DNA of 34,100 nucleotides from Bacillus_I endophytica_A (GCF_026790145.1 NZ_JALAMS010000007.1:1-34100); one strand, 5' to 3'; positions 7,050 to 13,979 are shown, numbered from the stretch's first letter. Notes: generated from the sequence alone by a model not told the origin. Numbers and translations are program-made.

Positions 7050-7895
7050 ATGAATGAAGAACAGTGGAACGGGAACAGCGACAAAATCCCAAAGGCGTAT
7101 TGGACAAAAGAAGTGGCTGAATCGTTAGGAATTAGTGATAGTTATCTTAGGAAGTGGTGTCTTGAGCTAGAGAAGAACGGATACACGTTCCTTAAAGTGA
7201 AAGATGGAAAAAACCGCGAGAATCGGGCATTTACAGAACATGATGTAATTGCTTTACGTAAGTTCCAGTCAGTGTTAAAGCAGCCAAATATAACAAAGTC
7301 TCAAGTAGCTGAAATAATTGCTAAAGATTACGCACCTACTGAAAGAGATAATATGGAACTGTCCACGTTCCTCCGTGACAACGATCGTGATAAAGCTCAA
7401 CAAGAAGTCAATCACCTTATGATTCAAAATATCATACATGAATTAAAAGGCGAACTTGAAGATATGGAAGTTCGTATTGCAGGGCGAATTGGAAAGCAAT
7501 TTGAGGAACAGATGGAAAAGCATTTAAACAATATTTTCACAAAATACTTAGACCAAAAGGAAGAACGGATAGAAGAACGGTTGTCACATTTAGTGTCGGA
7601 ACGGTTGGAACGTCACGAGGAACGGCTAAGCGATACTATAGAAAATTTGAAGAGTATGCCGTTAAATGAGAAGAGTCCACTTGAAGAAACAGAAGGAATG
7701 ATTACAGAATTAAAAAAAACTTATTTAGAACATCAACAACAAAACGAGGTTCGAGAGAAAGAATTACAGCAACAATTAGTTGAAAGAGAACAACAACTTC
7801 AAGATGTACTAAAAGAACTGGAGAACATTAAAGAACAAATTGCAGTCTCCAAGGAAAAGAAAAGCTTTTTTCAACGTCTTTTCTCCAAAAGTTAA
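7050..7895 (+). CDS. MerR-type HTH/coiled-coil plasmid protein (DUF3967-like)
   Basis: A 281-aa protein. Residues about 15-80 form a MerR-like winged HTH (YWTKEVAESLGISDSYLRKW, then RAFTEHDVIALRKFQSVL). Residues about 115-265 are a long Glu/Lys/Gln coiled coil (ERIEERLSHLVSERLERHEE). The C-terminus is a short amphipathic tail, FFQRLFSKS. This is the layout of DUF3967-type proteins on Bacillus plasmids and superficially of the chromosome-anchoring protein RacA. Start ATG follows AAGGGGATC. GGAAC boxes lie in its promoter, at its first codons (7066, 7072) and in its coding sequence (7175, 7355, 7505, 7598, 7607, 7619), pointing to autoregulation plus a maintenance role. Partition factor and accessory replication protein are the two best guesses. 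Confidence 0.75.
   Translation: MNEEQWNGNSDKIPKAYWTKEVAESLGISDSYLRKWCLELEKNGYTFLKVKDGKNRENRAFTEHDVIALRKFQSVLKQPNITKSQVAEIIAKDYAPTERDNMELSTFLRDNDRDKAQQEVNHLMIQNIIHELKGELEDMEVRIAGRIGKQFEEQMEKHLNNIFTKYLDQKEERIEERLSHLVSERLERHEERLSDTIENLKSMPLNEKSPLEETEGMITELKKTYLEHQQQNEVREKELQQQLVEREQQLQDVLKELENIKEQIAVSKEKKSFFQRLFSKS
7563..7625. repeat. In-gene cluster of GAACGG boxes
   Basis: GAACGG or GGAACG occurs at 7563, 7574, 7598, 7607 and 7619. All encode Glu-Arg in the coiled coil, using the CGG arginine codon in four of five cases, although CGG is normally uncommon in such AT-rich genes. The DNA boxes may therefore be selected as binding sites. Confidence 0.45.
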
Positions 7896-7916
7896 GTTTG
7901 AAAGTTGTCACTATAA

Positions 7917-8204
7917 TTACACAAACACATAAGTAGCTATAAAAAATATAAAGAGGAATCCATATATCCAAGGGTAGAAGGGGACATTATACATTATAAA
8001 ATAGGAGCATTTCCCCTTATTCAAAGTAATATTACATCAAGTCACATTAGAAATGTATATAATGAGTCCTATTGCGTTGTAGAAGAGCAGAAACATACAT
8101 GTAATTCATTAATATTTACTTACGAAGAAAGGGATGCTCTCAAAGATTTAAACACTTATACGTATCTTCTATATACAGAGACATTACAAAATGATTCTAA
8201 ATAA
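7917..8204 (+). pseudogene. Open frame without a usable start codon (gene remnant)
   Basis: Ninety-five sense codons follow a TAA at 7914-7916, with protein-like composition (for example SNITSSHIRNVYNESYCVVE and LIFTYEERDALKDLNTYTYL), but there is no ATG, GTG or TTG in frame and no ribosome site. It is probably the 3' end of a lost gene. It is not recognised. The terminator at 8211 immediately after the stop supports it as a former transcription unit end. Confidence 0.45.
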
Positions 8205-8210
8205 GTGTTA

Positions 8211-8240
8211 AGGAGCCATTTTTTTGGCTTCTTTATTTTT
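8211..8240 (+). terminator. Rho-independent terminator
   Basis: AGGAGCC (8211-8217) pairs with GGCTTCT (8226-8232), one wobble, followed by TTATTTTTT. It ends rightward transcription before the leftward rep gene. Confidence 0.75.
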
Positions 8241-8297
8241 TCTACAGTTTGATATCTTTTGAAATTGATTGATTAAAAGAATTTAAGTCCTTACTTA

Positions 8298-9296
8298 TTA
8301 GGCATAGTGCGCTAAAATAGCTTTCATTCTAGCTATTTCTCCTGTTTCAGATTCTGCTCTACACGTATCTACTTCAGTTTCTGTTGCTTTTTCCGTTTTT
8401 TGTTGTTCCTGAAACCATTCTGGAAGCATTTCTTTACGCACTATTTTACGTGGTAATGTTATAGGCTCACTATCATCATTTTTATCTTCTGTTTTAACTA
8501 GATTGTTAAACTTATTTAATGCAATTTGATAAACCAATTTGCATTGCTCTTCAAAACTCATAGAACGCGTTTTTATGTATGTAAAAAGAACATGAATAGA
8601 TTCATATGCAACAGAGTGAATATCCTTCTTAGAAAGAGTTATAGAACCAGATTGGCATACTTTTTGAGACGCCATACGTATTCGCAAATAAAAATCTTTT
8701 AGAGCCTCTTTAAAAATAGGGTTAAAGGTTTGATTAATTAACTTTGGAACTCCTTTGATAAAAGGAATCGTTTTGTACATAAAATGATCTTTAATATAAT
8801 TATTAGGTAAATAATAGGTAGAAACTTTTTTTGCATCTTTATCCTTACTCTCACAAGGGGTTTCAGCGTTTTCTGCTTGGACATCTGCTTGGACATCAAA
8901 GCCGAAATATTGTTGCCAGTGTGTAAAAAAAGGATGATTAACAAAGAAATAAACGGCTGCACCACGGCCATTATGTTTAGAAGAAGATCGATGAGCCTTC
9001 ACGATCTTTCCAGCGTCTTCTAGGGTTTTCATCACACGACGAATTGTACGAGCAGAAATGTTATGTTCCTTAGCGAAATATGTATCTTTTGCATAAACAA
9101 AGCCTTTATCCGTTGCTAAAAAGCAGATCATATCAATAGCGTTTCGTGTCTCTGGCTTCAAACGAGCAAATGAATCTCCAAAAACTGATTCAACCATTTC
9201 TAATAGTTTGTACTTCATTTGTTTTTGTTCATTTTTTGCTTTTATGTAAGATTCATAGCCTTGCATCCGGGCAAAATCATCGTTAAAAATTAACAT
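8298..9296 (-). CDS. Putative plasmid replication initiator (winged-HTH Rep-like protein)
   Basis: A 332-aa soluble protein. Residues about 40-125 form a winged helix: RNAIDMICFLATDKGFVYAK, then FAKEHNISARTIRRVMKTLE with DAGKIVKAHR and a wing up to AVYFFVNHPFF. The rest is helical and basic (for example KLINQTFNPIFKEALKDFYL) with an acidic, Thr/Glu-rich tail. This fits HTH replication or regulatory proteins of Bacillus plasmids, but no catalytic motif identifies the family firmly. The ribosome site AAGGAG is nine bases before the ATG. The best evidence for a Rep role is the leader: an attenuator at 9329-9375 and a convergent structured antisense RNA at 9434-9537, the classic arrangement for copy-number control of rep genes. 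An overlap with neighbouring gene pairs is absent; it is transcribed alone. Confidence 0.65.
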   Translation of the reverse strand: MLIFNDDFARMQGYESYIKAKNEQKQMKYKLLEMVESVFGDSFARLKPETRNAIDMICFLATDKGFVYAKDTYFAKEHNISARTIRRVMKTLEDAGKIVKAHRSSSKHNGRGAAVYFFVNHPFFTHWQQYFGFDVQADVQAENAETPCESKDKDAKKVSTYYLPNNYIKDHFMYKTIPFIKGVPKLINQTFNPIFKEALKDFYLRIRMASQKVCQSGSITLSKKDIHSVAYESIHVLFTYIKTRSMSFEEQCKLVYQIALNKFNNLVKTEDKNDDSEPITLPRKIVRKEMLPEWFQEQQKTEKATETEVDTCRAESETGEIARMKAILAHYA

Positions 9297-9328
9297 CTTT
9301 TTTCTCTCCTTTTTTCCTGCGGAAAAAG

Positions 9329-9375
9329 AAAAAGGACCTATTTACCGTTTTAAAATGAGGTAAACACGTCCTTTT
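9329..9375 (-). terminator. Leader attenuator (terminator) of the rep transcript
   Basis: On the minus strand AAAAGGAC pairs with GTCCTTTT and TTTACC with GGTAAA, with a small internal loop and a 12-nt apex. The stem is followed by T5-C-T5. It lies between the rep promoter and the rep ATG. Its 5' arm GTGTTTACC (plus strand 9367-9359) can instead pair perfectly with GGTAAACAC further upstream in the same leader (plus strand 9470-9462), giving mutually exclusive terminator and antiterminator folds. Confidence 0.75.
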
Positions 9376-9398
9376 GAAAAGAGAATACAACAAACCCC

Positions 9399-9427
9399 TT
9401 GAAATTACGTTAAATATGTCGTACAAT
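9399..9427 (+). promoter_or_regulatory. Strong sigma-A promoter of the antisense RNA
   Basis: TTGAAA (9399-9404), 17-bp spacer, TACAAT (9422-9427). Predicted start is near 9434. It faces the rep promoter. Confidence 0.75.
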
Positions 9428-9433
9428 ACAAAC

Positions 9434-9537
9434 ATAAAAAACGCAGCAAGGTTTGAGGTAAGTGTTTACCGTGGTGCTTTCACGGTGAGCCGTCGTAGGA
9501 TGTTGGTAGCATCACTACGATTGCCTTGAACCTTTTT
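9434..9537 (+). ncRNA. Structured countertranscript RNA opposite the rep leader
   Basis: About 100 nt predicted to fold as a three-way junction. P1 is 9448-9461 with 9521-9534 (14 bp, three G-U pairs). P2 is ACCGTG 9468-9473 with CACGGT 9481-9486. P3 is TCGTAG 9493-9498 with CTACGA 9515-9520, extended by GATG/CATC. The three P1 wobbles would become A-C mismatches in the opposite strand, so the structure is built for the plus-strand RNA. A T5 run (9533-9537) at the end of P1 may terminate it. No coding capacity. It is fully antisense to the rep leader and covers the antiterminator segment, so it should push the leader toward termination. It may correspond to a plasmid RNA motif already catalogued for Bacillus; this was not checked. 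Confidence 0.75.
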
Positions 9538-9564
9538 GCAATTCCGAACTGTTTAATTGCTGTT

Positions 9565-9593
9565 ATTATAGCAAACTCTACCAATGAACACAA
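9565..9593 (-). promoter_or_regulatory. Rep promoter
   Basis: Minus strand TTGTGT (9593-9588), 17-bp spacer, perfect TATAAT (9570-9565). Predicted start is near 9558, giving a leader of about 260 nt before the ATG at 9296. Confidence 0.65.
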
Positions 9594-9655
9594 TGACATA
9601 TTCGACCTATTTTTATATAAATCTCTTAAATGAGCTATTATTTTTTTATTTTATA

Positions 9656-9686
9656 TTTTCTTTTAGAACATAGATCTAAAAGAAAA
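9656..9686. terminator. AT-rich 12-bp hairpin downstream of the replication-relaxation gene
   Basis: TTTTCTTTTAGA (9656-9667) pairs perfectly with 9675-9686 around a 7-nt loop, 68 bp past the leftward stop at 9754. No T-run follows; weak terminator at best. Confidence 0.4.
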
Positions 9687-9753
9687 ATTGTTTTCTTCAA
9701 GGCTTGAATGGTCTCTCCTTTGCTCCCGTTGAGAAATATGTCTTTTGTAGAGT

Positions 9754-10374
9754 CTACAGAAAATAATTTTCAAAATCTTCAATTGTTAGAATCTCTGCAT
9801 TGACTTTATACTCTTTGCACCAAGTTAATATTCTTTCTTTCCTCACTTGATTTGCTGTATAGAAAATTAATAAGGTTTGCTTTTCTCCCAAAGCTTGAAA
9901 GAGGGAACGATACAGTTTAATTTTCTTCTTATTTTCGAGCATCTTCTGTTTGAGATCCACTTCTACAAAACAAATCACACCGTGAAGGGAAAAGCGAGCA
10001 TCACAAATGAGCTTATACCTTTCCCCTTGAATCCTCCACTCATTCGGTCGTTCTACTTTCCAATCTTTCGGACAACCATAATACAAGTAAATATCATTAC
10101 GTCTCACTTTATGTTCAAGCTGGGTTAAGAAAGGTTTAGTTTTCTCTGACCCTATATGTTGGCGACCTTTTTTAGACAAATAATAGACATTTTCATGAAG
10201 GCGTTTATGATTTAAAAAGGGACTCATATTGTAGAGGACACGGTTTGCATTCCGGACACTTTTCAACTGAAACATGGCTTGTAATTGAGACCGACTCATA
10301 CATTCCAACTTATCCAAGGCGTACATAATCTTCTCCTGTCTCGTTTGGCACAACTGTTTGTTTTGCAACTTCAT
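9754..10374 (-). CDS. Replication-relaxation family protein
   Basis: A protein of about 206 aa of the Replic_Relax type, found on plasmids and integrative elements and thought to act at the origin with the transfer/replication machinery. The N-terminal part is HTH-like (QEKIMYALDKLECMSRSQLQ). The centre carries YYLSKKGRQHIG, a family-typical turn, and VERPNEWRIQGERYKLICDA leads into a nuclease-like strand with CFVEVDLKQK. The C-terminus has LLIFYTANQVRKERIL. Start is uncertain: the frame is open from ATG 10404, ATG 10374 has GGAGG only two bases before it, and ATG 10326 has AGGAG six bases before it. The 10374 start keeps the HTH intact. It overlaps the end of the ftsK-like gene, so translation is probably coupled. 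Confidence 0.75.
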   Translation of the reverse strand: MKLQNKQLCQTRQEKIMYALDKLECMSRSQLQAMFQLKSVRNANRVLYNMSPFLNHKRLHENVYYLSKKGRQHIGSEKTKPFLTQLEHKVRRNDIYLYYGCPKDWKVERPNEWRIQGERYKLICDARFSLHGVICFVEVDLKQKMLENKKKIKLYRSLFQALGEKQTLLIFYTANQVRKERILTWCKEYKVNAEILTIEDFENYFL

Positions 10375-11476
10375 AGCCTCCAATCCGTTTCCATATCTCA
10401 TCATGAGTAAGGTAGGGAACTTGTACTTCCTTAACCTCGTGGGTTTTAATCAGCGCACGCCCTTTAATATTTGAAGGTAACGTTTCCGCCCCATAGGCAT
10501 CAAGAGCCACTTTAGACGCATAATCACTTCCTAAGCGAAAACTAACCTTTAAATCCACATTTTGCTTGATAGAGCCGTTCAACACATTTGAGGTAGGGTA
10601 TTGGGTTCCATAGATCAATCGAACGCCCAAAGCGCCTCCTATGCGTGCAATTTCGCTTACTATGGATTGACATTGAGCTAGATTATTTTTTTGTTCCTTC
10701 TCCATAAATTTCTCCGGTGTGAGTTGGGCTGCTTCATCAATCAAAACAAACAGACGTTGAGAGAGGGGAGTGTCTACAATATTGGACCATCCTTGGCGCT
10801 TAAAACGTTCCATTCGTTCCTCCATATCCTTCTGTATCTGTTTTAAGACATATAAGGCCTCCCTTGGAGTACTGGCGACCCATTTCACTTGTTGAAGGTT
10901 CTTATACCGTTCAAACTCTAATCCACCCTTTAAATCGATAATAATGAATTGAGCATCCCAGGGATGATGCTCAATGAGATAGGTCATCATGACTTTCATC
11001 ATCACCGTTTTTCCAAAGCGAGTCGTCCCCGAAATAGTGGTATGCGGTGTATGGTCAAAGTGGTGAAAATGCCATCCCTGATGGTTTTTTCCTAGTGGAA
11101 CCATCCATCCTTTTCGATGTGGAACCTCTCCATACGACACATAAGAAGGCATTTTACCTTTGGAAATCTCAATGATGAGCCACTTCTTAAACGATACGTT
11201 CACTTCTTGATCTAAGGTGACGGATAAAATCTGTTGTAACGTTCGTAAGGTTTTTTCTTCTAAAGCTAAAGGGGTACGGTAAATCAGCTTCATTTGTTTC
11301 GTACTTTTGCATTCTCGAACAAGCTGAGGATACCGGTTGTTTTTGCCATCTTTGAGGTGAATATGATAGTGCTCAAAAATCTGTTGGATGATTCGATGTT
11401 CCTCACTGAATGTATTCCTGCCAAACCACAAAGCAGCAGCCCCTGTTAAAAGGGGAATCGTCATAAGCTCCCACAT
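10310..11476 (-). CDS. FtsK/SpoIIIE-domain DNA translocase (TcpA-like coupling ATPase)
   Basis: A 388-aa ATPase that should pump DNA in plasmid transfer or segregation. There is a short hydrophobic N-terminus (residues 5-18), then an FtsK/SpoIIIE motor: Walker A GTTRFGKT (150-157), IIIDLKGG (178-185), Walker B LFVLIDEAAQ (242-251) and a Gln-containing GTQYPTS motif near 292. It is far shorter than FtsK, lacks its gamma domain, and matches the compact coupling proteins of Gram-positive conjugative elements. GTG 11485 lies within the ribosome site; ATG 11476 follows AAGGAG by eight bases and is chosen. It is second to last in a leftward operon with two tiny upstream genes and the replication-relaxation gene overlapping its 3' end. 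Confidence 0.88.
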   Translation of the reverse strand: MWELMTIPLLTGAAALWFGRNTFSEEHRIIQQIFEHYHIHLKDGKNNRYPQLVRECKSTKQMKLIYRTPLALEEKTLRTLQQILSVTLDQEVNVSFKKWLIIEISKGKMPSYVSYGEVPHRKGWMVPLGKNHQGWHFHHFDHTPHTTISGTTRFGKTVMMKVMMTYLIEHHPWDAQFIIIDLKGGLEFERYKNLQQVKWVASTPREALYVLKQIQKDMEERMERFKRQGWSNIVDTPLSQRLFVLIDEAAQLTPEKFMEKEQKNNLAQCQSIVSEIARIGGALGVRLIYGTQYPTSNVLNGSIKQNVDLKVSFRLGSDYASKVALDAYGAETLPSNIKGRALIKTHEVKEVQVPYLTHDEIWKRIGGYEVAKQTVVPNETGEDYVRLG

Positions 11477-11498
11477 CCTTCTCACTCCTTCTTTTTAT

Positions 11499-11600
11499 CT
11501 ACTTTAGATAATCCCTTGAAAAAGGAAGCCTCCAAATGCCGTTCTTATCGTAATCAACCCATTCCTTTTTCTCTTCTAGCCTAGATGGACCCCTGGTCAT
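11499..11600 (-). CDS. Tiny ORF, 33 aa, coupled to the 58-aa membrane gene
   Basis: ATG overlaps the stop of the upstream gene (ATGA at 11600-11597), so it is reached by translational coupling; it has no ribosome site of its own. The product is charged and soluble, with RLEEKKEWVDYDKNGIWRLP. The stop is 22 bp before the ftsK-like ATG. Not recognised. It could alternatively be a frameshifted tail of the upstream membrane protein. Confidence 0.4.
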   Translation of the reverse strand: MTRGPSRLEEKKEWVDYDKNGIWRLPFSRDYLK

Positions 11601-11773
11601 AAGAAAGGAAGGAAAGAAGACAACGTATATAAAAAATAGAGCAAGCTCCCCAAGATACCTGCATTCATTCCAACCTGCATAATCACTCTTACTTTCGATT
11701 TGTCGACCCATCCTTTTTTCTCTGCATAGATTACCGTAAATAACACCAAGCTTGTTCCCAAGACTGTAACCAT
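11597..11773 (-). CDS. Small membrane protein, 58 aa, first gene of the ftsK operon
   Basis: The ORF begins at an ATG preceded by GGAGGAGG, the strongest ribosome site in this block. Two hydrophobic segments are visible, VTVLGTSLVLFTVIYA (residues 2-17) and NAGILGSLLYFLYTLSSFLP (37-56), separated by a basic loop GWVDKSKVRVIMQ. An overlapping longer frame (to 11816) has poor composition and no ribosome site, so this frame is preferred. It probably sits in the cytoplasmic membrane beside the translocase. Family unknown. Small two-helix proteins are common in conjugation modules of Gram-positive elements. Confidence 0.6.
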   Translation of the reverse strand: MVTVLGTSLVLFTVIYAEKKGWVDKSKVRVIMQVGMNAGILGSLLYFLYTLSSFLPFL

Positions 11774-11837
11774 ATGGACCTCCTCCTAAGTCGGTATAGT
11801 GGATTGTATGTGGCATGGCTTGTTCAATTTATCTTGT

Positions 11838-11859
11838 CTCGTAAAAAAAGTTTTACGAG
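11838..11859. promoter_or_regulatory. Palindrome between the Xre gene and the ftsK operon
   Basis: CTCGTAAAA and TTTTACGAG (11838-11846, 11851-11859) pair perfectly around AAAG. It lies in the 165-bp divergent gap, the expected place for an Xre operator controlling both transcripts. It could also be a small terminator-like hairpin. Confidence 0.5.
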
Positions 11860-11938
11860 GGCTTAATACTTTTTGTATAAAGACATAAAGAAGTGGACAT
11901 AAATGGGGATAGAAAAACATAACATAGAGGTGTAAGGG

Positions 11939-12151
11939 ATGGGAGTTAAAAGAACAAAGTTAAAAAATTGGTTAGTGAAGGAAGGACGGTCGCAAGAATG
12001 GTTAGCGAAAAATTCAAAAATCTCAAGTACAGCAATGAGTGAAATTTGCACCGGTAAACGAGATCCCACTATGTCTACAGTGAAGAAAATTATGTCGACC
12101 ATTAGGAAAGTTAATAAGAATGCCAAAGTAGAAGACTTTTTTGATATATAG
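11939..12151 (+). CDS. Xre-family HTH regulator, 70 aa
   Basis: A minimal cro/CI-type DNA-binding protein. The helix-turn-helix is recognisable in LVKEGRSQEWLAKNSKISST, then MSEICTGKRDPTMSTVKKI (residues 12-50), followed by a short basic tail ending VEDFFDI. There is no additional sensor or peptidase domain. The ribosome site GAGGTG lies six bases before the ATG. It is transcribed away from the leftward ftsK operon and is the likely regulator of that operon and itself, as with small Xre proteins of conjugative elements. A palindrome at 11838-11859 is the candidate operator. It is followed by the hairpin terminator at 12211. Confidence 0.85.
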   Translation: MGVKRTKLKNWLVKEGRSQEWLAKNSKISSTAMSEICTGKRDPTMSTVKKIMSTIRKVNKNAKVEDFFDI

Positions 12152-12210
12152 AATTATGGATTGGAATATTGTCGTGAAAAAACGAATAGTTATATGTCAT
12201 AAATATACTT

Positions 12211-12248
12211 AAGACCGCCTTATACACTGATGGATATTGGGCGGTCTT
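12211..12248 (+). terminator. Terminator, copy of the AAGACCGCC hairpin family
   Basis: AAGACCGCC (12211-12219) pairs with GGCGGTCTT (12240-12248), then T-containing sequence. Similarity to 19365-19402 extends beyond the stem on both sides (about 12165-12290 versus 19320-19440), so a unit of around 110 bp is duplicated. Confidence 0.7.
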
Positions 12249-12332
12249 TGCTATGGATATGACTATTATTTAAAGAAAGCTAAGTAGGACTTATCTTATA
12301 CGATAACGTCTTTATCTTATAAATAACTAACA

Positions 12333-12505
12333 GTACGACAAGGGTAGGTGTGGTAGGTGTGGGGAGGATTTCCATTTAGGAAATCCCCTAAAAAAATGAA
12401 CAAAAAATTTTTATATAGGACTGTAAAAGAACGAAGTAACGACAAGGAGGGGTGTGGAAGATGTGGGGAATACTTCCACAATCATTAGTTGTTGTACCAA
12501 AGAAA
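12333..12505 (+). repeat. 138-bp-core noncoding repeat, copy 2 (inverted to copy 1)
   Basis: Two related blocks, 12333-12366 (GTACGACAAGGGTAGGTGTG, then GTAGGTGTGGGGAGGA) and 12436-12470 (GTAACGACAAGGAGGGGTG, then TGGAAGATGTGGGGAA), occupy 138 bp, the same span as the inverted copy at 957-1094. Each block holds paired GGTGTGG/GATGTGG sites. Similarity continues to about 12505 (TAGTTGTTGTACC). The rest of 12152-12803 shows no gene. Confidence 0.7.
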
Positions 12506-12803
12506 ATGAGTAAAAAAACGTAAGTATTATTTTAGACATTTTGACTAAACAAAATTCAGGCTCGAATTTTACATTTATTTTCTGTTCTGTATGTAATCCC
12601 TCACTAAATGCAATATTTGAGCCCTTTAATTATCCTTTATTTTGTTGAGCAACTGATTATTTGACTAAGTATTAATAATATAAAAACTAAATAAATCGTC
12701 GTATTTACATCCCTTTGTATTTTATTTAGACTATTAAAGTCAGAAAATTTAGACCTTTACAGTTCTATCTTTATAGCTATTACATAACAAAGGGGAGAGA
12801 ATT

Positions 12804-13979
12804 TTGAAGAAGAAAATATGTATTATAGGCAGTGGCACAGCCGGTTTACAGCTGGCTTATTCTCTTAAAGAAGAATTTGATGTGACGGTTATTCATTCAA
12901 ACTCTTCAGATAAGATCCGACATGGACGAGTTCTGTCTACCCAAGTACACTTTGGCTCAACAAGAAACCGAGAAAGTCGCTTTAAAATGCCAAAATGGGA
13001 AGATAAGACCCTTCTTAAAAGTATCCATATGACGATTGGTAATCAAAAACTATTTGTCGGAAAGTTAAAAGAGCCAGCATTATCTGTGGATCAGCGTTTC
13101 TACTTTTCACAGTGTTTGAAGGACCTTGAAAACAAGGACGTTTCTTTTCGACTTATGAGAATCAATAAAAATGATATCGAAAGTTTGGTAGATGAGTTTG
13201 ATTTAATTATTGATTGTACCGGAAAATCTGGACCTCTCTTTCCATTTCCTATTGAAAAGGAATTTTCTCCGTTCCAAGTTCCCCAACGAAAGTGTATCGT
13301 TGGTTATTTTTTAGGAGTAAAGCCCAATAACCCTCTAGGTATAAGTGTAACGGTTCTTCCTGAAATAGGTGAAATGTTTGAAATTCCTGCCATGACAGAG
13401 CACGGGCCTGTTACAATATTGTTCATTATGGCAGTTCCAAACAAGGAGTTAGATGTATTTAAAGAAATTAAACATGCAAAAGAATTTACAAATCAAATGA
13501 AAGTTGTAACTCGAAAATATTTCCAAGACATTCACAAGCGTATTGAACAAGATATTTTTGCCCTTTCCGATGAAAAAGCCTTCCTTCAAATTGCTATTAA
13601 GCCTGTAATTAGAAAACCTTATGTAACTTTTAAAAATAAACTAGTAATGGGTTGTGGGGATAGTGTTTTTCTTAATGATCCGATTACTGGCCAAGGCTGT
13701 AATCTTTCTTCTTATTGTGCTGAACAATTGTACGAAACGTTGATTCAATATAAAGATTCAAACTGGGACACCCAACTTGGAGAGGCATATTGGGATCGAA
13801 CAAAAACATTTGTAAGAGAAGTAACAGAATGGACAAATGCTATGACTCAAATACTGCCTGAGCATATTGTTCAACTCCTGTTAGCAGGCATAGAAAATCA
13901 AAAGATTGCAGATGAGGTTGCAGAATGGTTTGAGGAACCTCAAAAAGCCCATGAAGCTTTTTTTCAACTTCAAGATTAA
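12804..13979 (+). CDS. StyA-like FAD-dependent monooxygenase (styrene/indole monooxygenase family)
   Basis: A 391-aa flavoprotein. The N-terminal Rossmann site is CIIGSGTAGLQLAYSL (about residues 5-20), followed by SDKIRHGRVLSTQVHFGSTR (about 34-53), the RGRVLxxQ segment typical of StyA and related group E flavin monooxygenases. GDSVFLNDPITGQGCNLSSY (about 290-309) is the FAD-ribityl contact loop. Known relatives insert oxygen into styrene or indole double bonds using reduced FAD supplied by a reductase, StyB. No styB is present nearby, so it needs a reductase from elsewhere or is a self-sufficient variant. Start is TTG 12804 with AAGGGGAGA just upstream. Substrate unknown. Confidence 0.82.
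   Translation: MKKKICIIGSGTAGLQLAYSLKEEFDVTVIHSNSSDKIRHGRVLSTQVHFGSTRNRESRFKMPKWEDKTLLKSIHMTIGNQKLFVGKLKEPALSVDQRFYFSQCLKDLENKDVSFRLMRINKNDIESLVDEFDLIIDCTGKSGPLFPFPIEKEFSPFQVPQRKCIVGYFLGVKPNNPLGISVTVLPEIGEMFEIPAMTEHGPVTILFIMAVPNKELDVFKEIKHAKEFTNQMKVVTRKYFQDIHKRIEQDIFALSDEKAFLQIAIKPVIRKPYVTFKNKLVMGCGDSVFLNDPITGQGCNLSSYCAEQLYETLIQYKDSNWDTQLGEAYWDRTKTFVREVTEWTNAMTQILPEHIVQLLLAGIENQKIADEVAEWFEEPQKAHEAFFQLQD

Noticed and set aside
11499..11816. Single 105-aa frame upstream of the FtsK-like gene
   Set aside because: No ribosome site at its ATG and poor composition in the first two thirds; the alternative frame from 11773 has GGAGGAGG and two clean membrane helices.
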